Shown here piece after piece: positions 31,925-37,622 of a stretch of 37,622 nt of DNA. A program made the translations under genes and the position numbers. The notes below the pieces were generated by a model, which did not search any database, was not told the DNA's origin, and worked only from the letters and a program-made list of their open reading frames with translations. Source of the stretch: Alphaproteobacteria bacterium (GTDB taxonomy: Bacteria > Pseudomonadota > Alphaproteobacteria > Rhizobiales > JAKIUO01); NCBI GenBank assembly GCA_024279115.1, contig JAJRRW010000015.1, positions 1 through 37,622 on the forward strand. The letters run 5' to 3'. How positions within the stretch are numbered: the first letter of the stretch is position 1; each line of letters opens with the position of its first letter.

Positions 31925-32538
31925 CCGGTTTGGGGGTTCATACCCCTCAACCAGCATTGAAACCCGCACATAGCAGGCTTTGGCACAAAGCGAAAGCCTT
32001 ATGGTGGAGCGATTGTCTCTCAGTTTGAAATAGTTCACTTCCCGGGCTTGAACCAGGATCCCGGGACAAACAGGCAAAACCTCTGTGCATGTGCCTCTGG
32101 GCCCCGGCTCGGCACAAAACCGCACCCGCGTTTTTGCTGGTCCAGGGAGCTTTAATATTCAAAATGAGCCACGACCGACCGGGGGATAGTGTCTCACCTT
32201 GAGAACATAACGGCTGTTTGGTGCCAAAATCGCCTTTCAGGATATGACATTCAAGCGGACAGCCGGTAGTTCAGTTGGAATCAATTTGAATATAGTAGCC
32301 TGCCGCCGCGGTCTGAAATGTCTTGGCCAGACGGGCTGCCTATGCAGCAGGCACCAAAGGCCAAGCCTTTGGAAACCATTTGATAACAGGGGGTTGGGGA
32401 CTGGTCCCCAATGCCGTCTGCACAAGACGCCCGCGCGGATAGCGCAAAATCGCGACGCGTTTTTTGAGCACGACATGCAATATTATTTTCAAACTGAGAC
32501 AATACCGGACAGCCGAAATCCTTTTAGGCGTGTAAGAC
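31925..32538. other. Gene-free region holding repeat elements
   Basis: No credible gene between the riboswitch and tolC-like gene. 32012-32200 has a CCCGGGCTTG...ATCCCGGGAC unit of the dispersed repeat family with a TCAGTTTGAAATAG end. 32281-32497 is a hairpin-rich unit with imperfect inverted ends, listed separately. CGGACAGCCG occurs twice (32256-32265 and 32506-32515), just outside that unit. Confidence 0.5.
32281..32497. repeat. Hairpin-rich 217-bp element with imperfect inverted ends
   Basis: TCAATTTGAATATAGTA (32281-32297) and its near-complement (32481-32497, 14 of 17) bound the element. Inside are successive hairpins: 32311-32332, 32335-32348, CCAAAGGC-CAA-GCCTTTGG (32354-32372), TTGGGGA-CTGG-TCCCCAA (32394-32411), CGTCT-GCACA-AGACG (32415-32429), 32433-32445, and an AAAA-T-CGC-GAC-GCG-T-TTTT stem with a T6 run (32446-32465) that resembles a plus-strand intrinsic terminator. 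It is either a MITE-like repeat or a structured non-coding RNA. Confidence 0.5.
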
Positions 32539-33858
32539 CTAATAAACGCCATCACCGCTACGAAAGCGGCCCATGGCGGTGAGCAGGCGAAAATACGCCG
32601 TTATATAATCGCCACGCGCCTGCTGGGAGGCAACCTTGGCTTCCAGCAATTCCTGCTCCGCATCCAGAACATCCAGCACGGTCCTTTGACCGACTTTTTC
32701 TTCATTGGTAATGCCCAGCAACGCTTGTTGCGCCGCCTCAATTTGCGTCGCGGCTGAGCCGACACGCGCCTTGGCGGCCACCATTGCGCTCCAGTTGGAA
32801 ACAATTTGTGAGTGAATACTGGCCTGTACCGCCGATATTTCGAGCGTTTTTTGTCGATAGGTCGCCTGCGAGCGGCGGATCCGCGCCAGCACCGCACCGC
32901 CTTGATAGAGCGGCATCGTGCCCCGTAGTCTGATATTGGCGCTTTGTTGTCGTTCGACGCTTTTGCTCACACCCCAATGGCTGTCATAACCAGCCTCCAG
33001 TGACAGCTCGGGCAAACGCTCCCCTCGCACCTGATCAATAGCGAACCGGGCGGCATCTTTGGCATAAAAAGCCGCCAGAATAGCCGGGTTTTCGTTCTTG
33101 CCGATATTAATCGCCGCCCTCAAATTGGCAGCGGTTCGTTTTCCGCGCACTGCTGGATAGTATGTTTTTGCCGCAGAGCGCCCGGTCAGCCGGATATATT
33201 CAGCGCGTGCTGTTCGCAAATTGGCTTGCGCCAGAGTCAATTCTGATGCGGCAGCACTCTTGCGCGATCTGGCCAGCGCCACATCGGTACTGGTGACAAC
33301 GCCCGCTTGCTGCCGGCCAATCGTCGCCCGCAACTGTTTGTCCAGCAGGCGCAGATCATTTTGCCGCAACGCCTTGATGGCCGTATCGCGCACCACAGAT
33401 ACGTAAGTGGTGGCCACTTCCAGCAAGATATTTTGTTCCAGATTACGCAACGATTGACGCGCCGCCAGAATATTGGCCTCGGCTTCGCTCAGGGCTGCGC
33501 GCGTGCGCCCGCCGCGATACAAAGGCTGGCTTAAGGTCACCGAATAACCGCGCGACGTAAAGGTATCATCGGCGCCGCCACCTGCCGTCAGATCGGTATT
33601 GCTGTTTTGGCGGGTAACGTCACCGTTCAACGAAATAGTGGGACGATACCCAGCACCCGCAATATCAAGACCCTCGTCGATGGCCCGCAATTTCTCGCGC
33701 TCGGCATTGATAGTGGGATTTGTTGCGAGCGTGCGTTGCAGCGCCTGCGCCAGGGATTCTGCTTGCCCGCCAGACGGCGATACCAGCATCAGCGCCGCCA
33801 ACACAAATCCGCATAGAAGGCCGTGATTTGCCTGTGTTCGTTTTCTAAAACCGGTCAT
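32539..33858 (-). CDS. TolC-family outer-membrane channel protein
   Basis: 439 aa. Forms a trimeric outer-membrane duct for type I secretion or RND/MFS-type efflux. A signal peptide (LLCGFVLAALMLVSPSGGQA, cleavage after QAE) is followed by two structural repeats: SLAQALQRTLATNPTINAER and PAILAAFYAKDAARFAIDQV. The usual TolC landmarks are present: ISLNGDVTRQ, VTLSQPLYRGGRTRAALSEA in the first repeat, LRGTMPLYQGGAVLARIRRS in the second, and VGQRTVLDVLDAEQELLEAK near the end. No periplasmic adaptor or pump gene is adjacent, as is common for a shared TolC in alphaproteobacteria. Confidence 0.95.
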   Translation of the reverse strand: MTGFRKRTQANHGLLCGFVLAALMLVSPSGGQAESLAQALQRTLATNPTINAEREKLRAIDEGLDIAGAGYRPTISLNGDVTRQNSNTDLTAGGGADDTFTSRGYSVTLSQPLYRGGRTRAALSEAEANILAARQSLRNLEQNILLEVATTYVSVVRDTAIKALRQNDLRLLDKQLRATIGRQQAGVVTSTDVALARSRKSAAASELTLAQANLRTARAEYIRLTGRSAAKTYYPAVRGKRTAANLRAAINIGKNENPAILAAFYAKDAARFAIDQVRGERLPELSLEAGYDSHWGVSKSVERQQSANIRLRGTMPLYQGGAVLARIRRSQATYRQKTLEISAVQASIHSQIVSNWSAMVAAKARVGSAATQIEAAQQALLGITNEEKVGQRTVLDVLDAEQELLEAKVASQQARGDYITAYFRLLTAMGRFRSGDGVY

Positions 33859-34187
33859 TTTTTACTCAAATACTCTCTACGCTGACCCTAAGTCATAAAC
33901 TCATAAACGATTTTGATCTGTGTTGAGCTGATATTTGTCAGTTCGAGGGGAAATTTTGCACATTAGGGGGGCCCGACAATCAAATTTTCCGCTTAAACTG
34001 GCGAACAGCAGCTCAATCTTCAAGACCAACAAAGCCCAAAGCCGTTTACGAAGGCTATGACCCAGATTATTTTTAGTATGCCGCAAGTTCCACAAGCATA
34101 TTAGCGCAGACCTCGTTCCACCGCCATTTTAAAGTTATGTGTGATATAAATGATCTGCAAAAATACCAAAAAGCGCCGCCAGAGGGC
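33859..34187. other. Gene-free A/T-rich gap between tolC-like gene and rsmI
   Basis: No convincing gene. A 64-codon minus-strand reading (33901-34095) has no recognisable domain or ribosome site. The position immediately after rsmI is where yraN often sits in alphaproteobacteria; a short MAVERGLR-stop reading at about 34129 is too little to call a remnant. Confidence 0.4.
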
Positions 34188-35105
34188 TCAAAGGGTCTTT
34201 TTTACGGCCACTGCCAGATTATAGACTTTTGAGCGCGGCAGGTCGAATTTGGCGCAGATCGCCGCCACCGCATCACGCAGGCTACTTTCTTGCAGTTCAA
34301 TGGAAAGTTCCTTAGCCAGAGCCTCATCGCTCAATATTGCCGCGTCTTTGTCGGCCGGACCCACCACAATGACGATCTCACCCTTGATGGACTGGACGCC
34401 CTCAAATTTTTCCGCCAGCTCAACAAGAGGCCCGGTGGTCACAGTTTCATGCAGCTTGGTCAACTCGCGGGCAATGGCCCCACGGCGCTTTCCGTAACAA
34501 TCTGCAAAATCTCGCAATGAGGCCTTCAAACGCTTTGGCGATTCGAAAAATATCAAGGTCGTGTCACTACTGACAAATTCCAGCAGGCGTTTCTTGCGGG
34601 CCGCTTTTTTAGGAGGCAAAAACCCCGCAAACAAAAAACTGTCGGTTGGCAGGCCCGCGCTGACCAGCGCCGTGATGGGGGCGCTGGCTCCAGGAATGGC
34701 GCCCACCAGCAGATCACGCTGCTTGGCTTCCACCACCAGTTTATAACCAGGGTCCGACACAAGCGGTGTGCCCGCATCGGAAATCAGGGCGACGCTTTTG
34801 CCCCCCTCAATATGGCCCAGCAAAGGGGTGAGCTGGCGGTCGGCATTATGCTCATGATAGGATTGCAGCTTGCCCACAATACCATAATGGTTCAGCAGCC
34901 TGGCGGAATGGCGCTTGTCCTCGCAATAGATGAGGTCGGCATTGGTCAAAACGGCAAGCGCGCGCAAACTGATGTCGGCCAGATTGCCAATGGGCGTTGC
35001 TGTGAGATAAAGCCCGGCTGGCAAGGCGCTGGCAAGCTGGCGCGCCAGCACATTTTCGACGGCCCGAAACAACATCTCTTTTGGCTGTGATGGCGGCTGC
35101 CCCAT
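34188..35105 (-). CDS. rsmI: 16S rRNA (cytidine1402-2'-O)-methyltransferase
   Basis: 305 aa from ATG 35105 (the TTG at 35120 is an alternative). Methylates the ribose of C1402 in 16S rRNA using SAM. Tetrapyrrole-methylase fold with all RsmI landmarks: GLYLTATPIGNLADISLRAL, YCEDKRHSARLLNHYGI, SYHEHNADRQL, VALISDAGTPLVSDPGYKLV, IPGASAPITALVSAGLPTDS-FLFAGFLP and FFESPKRLKASLRD. It is divergent from the LpoA/LivK-like lipoprotein gene, a conserved pairing in alphaproteobacteria, but yraN and gshB that usually follow are missing. Confidence 0.97.
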   Translation of the reverse strand: MGQPPSQPKEMLFRAVENVLARQLASALPAGLYLTATPIGNLADISLRALAVLTNADLIYCEDKRHSARLLNHYGIVGKLQSYHEHNADRQLTPLLGHIEGGKSVALISDAGTPLVSDPGYKLVVEAKQRDLLVGAIPGASAPITALVSAGLPTDSFLFAGFLPPKKAARKKRLLEFVSSDTTLIFFESPKRLKASLRDFADCYGKRRGAIARELTKLHETVTTGPLVELAEKFEGVQSIKGEIVIVVGPADKDAAILSDEALAKELSIELQESSLRDAVAAICAKFDLPRSKVYNLAVAVKKTL

Positions 35106-35266
35106 ACATCGTGTTCCCAATTGGCCACTTGTTTTAAAGCCCTCATTACTGTCATACTCACAGCCAAGTTTCCATCATTCATTATTGGTGCCAGCAATCG
35201 GTCTTGCTTGAGCCTTGTTTGCACTTTAGAGTCATAAAAACGGGTGGACAGGTACGGGCATTTAAC

Positions 35267-36616
35267 GTGATAAAAAAAGCGACAACATTGCTGGTGCAAG
35301 GGCGCACGAGCGCGCAACACATATTGACCTTTTTGTCGATCTGTACACTGTCGCTTGTCCTTGGCTCGTGCGGCAACGGCAATCTCAACAAACCTTTGGC
35401 TGGATCCGGTGAAATTACTCAAAATACCGGGGCTGAAAATCCTGGCACCATCGCACAGGCGCAAACCCGCATTTCTGACACCTCCGCCCAGCGGGTACGC
35501 CAGCAAAAAGGTATCAAGGTTGCCGTTTTGTTGCCGCTTGGCGCCAAGGGGAATACAGCCAAAATAGCTCTGGCCCTCAAACAGGCAGGCCAATTGGCGA
35601 TGTTTGATTTTAACAATCCCGATATTGTCCTCACCACCAAAGATACCAAAGGCACTCCAGCCGGGGCCAAGGCAGCCGCAAACGAGGCCATAAAGTCCGG
35701 CGCCGAACTGATTATCGGCCCGCTGTTTGCCAAAAATGTCAAAGCCGCCGCGCCGATCGCCCAAAAAGCCGGTGTGCCAATGATTGCCCTGTCCTCCGAT
35801 CAAAAAGTGGCTGGAAACGGGGTCTATCTGTTAAGTTTTCTGGCCGGACAAGATGTGGACCGCATCGTCTCTTATGCGGTTAGCCACGGCAAATCGCGCT
35901 TTGCCGCCTTGATCCCTGATACCGCTTATGGACATCTCGTCGAAAGCGCTTTCCAAAAAGCCGTGCAAAAACACGGGGCCCAGCTTGTCGCCCTCAAACG
36001 CTTTCCCGTCGATCCCAACGGTATGCTCGGGCCTATCGAAGAAATTTCCAAGCTGGCCCGCACCAAAGACGAAGAAACCAAAGAGCCGATCGAGCCGCAA
36101 ATCGACGCCCTGTTCATTCCCTCTGGCCCCGACATCATTCCCACCCTGTCGCCCATTCTGCCCTATTTCGAGGTCGATACAACCGCGGTTAAACTGATCG
36201 GCACCGGTAGCTGGGATTATAGCGATATTGGCCGCGAAAAACCCTTGCGCAAGGCCTGGTTTCCAGGGCCTGACCCCAAGGGCTGGCGCAAATTTACGCA
36301 GCGCTACGCTGCCACATTTGGCACCGCGCCACCACGTATTGCCTCTCTTGCCTATGATGCGGTCAGCCTTGCGGTCTCGTTGTCAAAACAACCGCGCGGC
36401 TCACGCTATACGGCCCGTCAGCTACCCCGTAATTCGGGCTTTGCCGGCGTCGATGGTCTGTTCCGTCTGCGCTCGGATGGCACATCATAACGCGGGCTGG
36501 CAATATTGGAAATCCAGAAATTTGGTCCCCGCGTCATTGACGGGGCCCCCAGTATCTTCTCGCGCACAGCGTCAACGCGGGGCAATCTGGCCCGCAATGG
36601 ATTTAATCCTTTTTAG
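35267..36616 (+). pseudogene. LpoA/LivK-like penicillin-binding-protein activator lipoprotein with a late in-frame stop
   Basis: Likely outer-membrane or periplasmic lipoprotein with a type 1 periplasmic-binding fold, related to LpoA-type activators of peptidoglycan synthases. A lipobox LVLGSC lies near residue 35. Motifs: KVAVLLPLGAKGNTAKIALA, SGAELIIGPLFAKNVKAAAP, IAQKAGVPMIALSSDQKV, AALIPDTAYGHLVESAFQKA and IASLAYDAVSLAVSLSK. TAA at 36488-36490 (TCA TAA CGC) cuts it 41 codons early; the same frame continues RGLAILEIQKFGPRVIDGAP and SIF to TAG at 36614-36616, and this tail looks like normal family sequence. GAA to TAA is the simplest change. The truncated 407-aa product may still fold. Start is uncertain; no ATG, GTG 35267 is chosen. 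Confidence 0.8.
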
Positions 36617-36974
36617 GCTCATCCTGATGATCTTCCATTGCAGGCGGTGGAGACAGATCTCCCTTGCGCCGAGGAATGAGGTGGAAATGCACATGCATGA
36701 TCTTTTGACCTGCTATTTTGCCAATATTCGCGCCAAAATTAAAGCCGCCAACCAAAGGGTCTGCGCTGGCGATCTCAACACTGCATTGATGGGCCAGCGC
36801 AAATAGCGCGCGCTGCTCGTCACTGGTCAGATCAAAGGGCGTTTGGATACATCTTTTTGGTAGTATCAGCGTATGTAAGGATGCAACCGGAGCTTTGTCA
36901 TAAATGGCAAAACACAAATCATTTTGTGCAATCGGCTGCAACACGTCCATTTTGCAAAAAACACAATCGCTCAT
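36603..36974 (-). CDS. HIT-family nucleotide hydrolase/transferase
   Basis: 123 aa from ATG 36974, with GAGGGAG 4 nt upstream. The histidine-triad motif is MHVHFHLIPRR (H-x-H-x-H-x-x), typical of Hint/HinT nucleoside phosphoramidases and Ap4A-type hydrolases. The N-terminus MSDCVFCKMDVLQPIAQNDL has a C-x2-C-like pair found in some HIT proteins and VASLHTLILPKRCIQT precedes the core. The C-terminus is a charged tail (PPAMEDHQDEPKKD). Its end overlaps the read-through tail of the LpoA-like gene by 14 bp in convergent orientation. Confidence 0.95.
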   Translation of the reverse strand: MSDCVFCKMDVLQPIAQNDLCFAIYDKAPVASLHTLILPKRCIQTPFDLTSDEQRALFALAHQCSVEIASADPLVGGFNFGANIGKIAGQKIMHVHFHLIPRRKGDLSPPPAMEDHQDEPKKD

Positions 36975-37017
36975 AGGCTCCCTCATCACCTGCTTCCAAT
37001 AAGCCTGTTGTCGCCCC

Positions 37018-37428
37018 CTATTCGGGGTCGAAAATCAATCTGCGCCGAAGGTCTGGCGTTGGCACCATGCAGTGCTCTTTCCTGCCAAACAGCTTATAGC
37101 GATTGCGGGCAAGCAATTTGTAAAAATAATCGCGCACAAATCGCGGCACCAGACGAAAAACCCCGAATAGATACCAATGCCCCTGCAGGTCTTTGGCAAT
37201 TTCAAGGGCGGCATCTGTGCGATAATAGAGCTTTTCGTTCTTGAGTAGCAAAAACGTATCGAAACCGACATTTTGCGCCTGATATTGTTCGATCAGCGCA
37301 CTGGAAAAAGCGCTTTGCAAGGGGCTGAAGACAAACAAGCCCTCGGGGGCGCGGGCAATGATAAAGTTGACCGAATTATTGCAGAAATTGCAAACGCCAT
37401 CGAAAATAATGATTTGTCGGTTGTCCAT
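37018..37428 (-). CDS. DCC-family thiol-disulfide oxidoreductase-like protein (DUF393)
   Basis: 136 aa, no signal peptide. The family name motif is IIIFDGVCNFCNNSVNFIIA (D-G-x-C-x-x-C), followed by FVFSPLQSAFSSALIEQY, LYYRTDAALEIAKDLQGHWY and a C-terminal basic tail (FRLVPRFVRDYFYKLLARNR). The redox pair is presumed to act like thioredoxin but the in vivo substrate is unknown. The ribosome site (AAGG 2 nt from the ATG) is poor, so the start is less certain. It ends 29 bp before the HIT gene's start and may be cotranscribed with it. Confidence 0.9.
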   Translation of the reverse strand: MDNRQIIIFDGVCNFCNNSVNFIIARAPEGLFVFSPLQSAFSSALIEQYQAQNVGFDTFLLLKNEKLYYRTDAALEIAKDLQGHWYLFGVFRLVPRFVRDYFYKLLARNRYKLFGRKEHCMVPTPDLRRRLIFDPE

Positions 37429-37514
37429 TGCCTTGTACCATCCATGCCAGACAGGGCCGTAATCCGCTTATGATCCCATGATCTAGAGCAATTTGCGTTC
37501 ACCCGCAATCATTC

Positions 37515-37615
37515 CAGCTGACATTTTTGCTCCGTTTTCGGCGTCAAGAAATTTGAAAATATCCAGATATATCCTGCATTTCTTAACTTGAAACCGAAGC
37601 AAAACTGTTCAGCTG
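37515..37615. repeat. Imperfect long inverted repeat at the window end
   Basis: CAGCTGACATTTTTGCTCCG (from 37515) through 37553 is mirrored by 37578-37615, whose reverse complement starts CAGCTGAACAGTTTTGCTTC and continues with similar words (GGTTTC, AAGAAAT). About three quarters of positions match over 38 bp around an A/T-rich centre. Function unknown. Confidence 0.4.
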
Positions 37616-37622
37616 TTTCTGA

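Noticed and set aside
33901-34095. 64-codon minus-strand ORF and a possible yraN remnant after rsmI
   Set aside because: No ribosome site, no motif of YraN (no GEID-like motif), and stops in every frame of the region.
11250-36490. Stop-codon reassignment (TAA read as sense) suggested by two in-frame TAA codons
   Set aside because: Several intact genes in the window (for example DUF3307 and the HIT gene) end in TAA at the family's expected length, and no suppressor-type tRNA is seen. Two local mutations or errors are simpler.
1-37622. CRISPR array or toxin-antitoxin pair
   Set aside because: No regularly spaced direct repeats were found. The XRE protein at 254 has no adjacent toxin-like partner in the window.

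Overview
The window looks like a chromosomal segment of an alphaproteobacterium, most likely Hyphomicrobiales (Rhizobiales). The reasons are a DUF2852 gene, divergent rsmI and LpoA/LivK-like lipoprotein genes, intergenic repeats of a type familiar from rhizobia, a FixK/FNR-type box ahead of a universal stress gene, and overall protein flavour. This is read from the sequence alone; no database search was possible.

Layout. (1) 1-5592 is an integrative element inserted at the 3' end of a tRNA-Ser(CGA) gene (5593-5682). Reading left from the tRNA it carries a P4-type tyrosine integrase, an unknown 160-residue protein, an AlpA-like excisionase/regulator and a RepB-primase/DUF3987 replication protein. 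A 72-bp palindrome built of GCTAA/TTAGC pentamers follows the primase, then an opposing XRE regulator and what looks like the end of an IS21-family element. The other element end lies outside the window. (2) 5787-14738 holds a membrane-anchored GltB-like flavoprotein, a six-TM class III adenylate cyclase, two 84-residue paralogous secreted basic aromatic-rich proteins, a WYL regulator with a divergent ABM-like protein and a palindromic operator, a GT-C/GT2 glycosyltransferase pair (the first interrupted by an in-frame TAA), a DUF3307 membrane protein and a CRP-type regulator. Both small secreted genes have a perfect TGTGA-N6-TCACA site at the same distance from the same TACCTT -10 element. The cyclase, the CRP and its two targets therefore look like a compact local cAMP circuit, the main candidate for an undescribed system here. 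(3) 14922-22523 is mostly housekeeping: YggT, FolD, a secreted unknown, a broken PEP-mutase-family gene, DUF2852, TetR, an MltB-type lytic transglycosylase and a GltD/DsrL-like iron-sulfur flavoprotein. (4) 22800-30501 holds a universal stress protein with an FNR-type class II promoter, a YHS protein, a divergent SDR and SAF-domain oxidoreductase, and an Fbp-type ABC importer whose binding-protein gene has a one-base frameshift. (5) 30643-31924 is a queuosine operon (queD-queE) preceded by a preQ1-I riboswitch that covers the ribosome site of an unlisted 50-codon ORF overlapping queD as TAATG. (6) 32240-37622 has a hairpin-rich intergenic element, a TolC-family channel, rsmI, an LpoA/LivK-like lipoprotein with a late in-frame stop, a HIT protein and a DCC-family protein.

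Four otherwise recognisable genes are broken (GT-C nonsense, PEP-mutase deletion, binding-protein frameshift, LpoA-like nonsense). Either the genome is decaying or the assembly has residual errors; the two explanations cannot be separated from this sequence.
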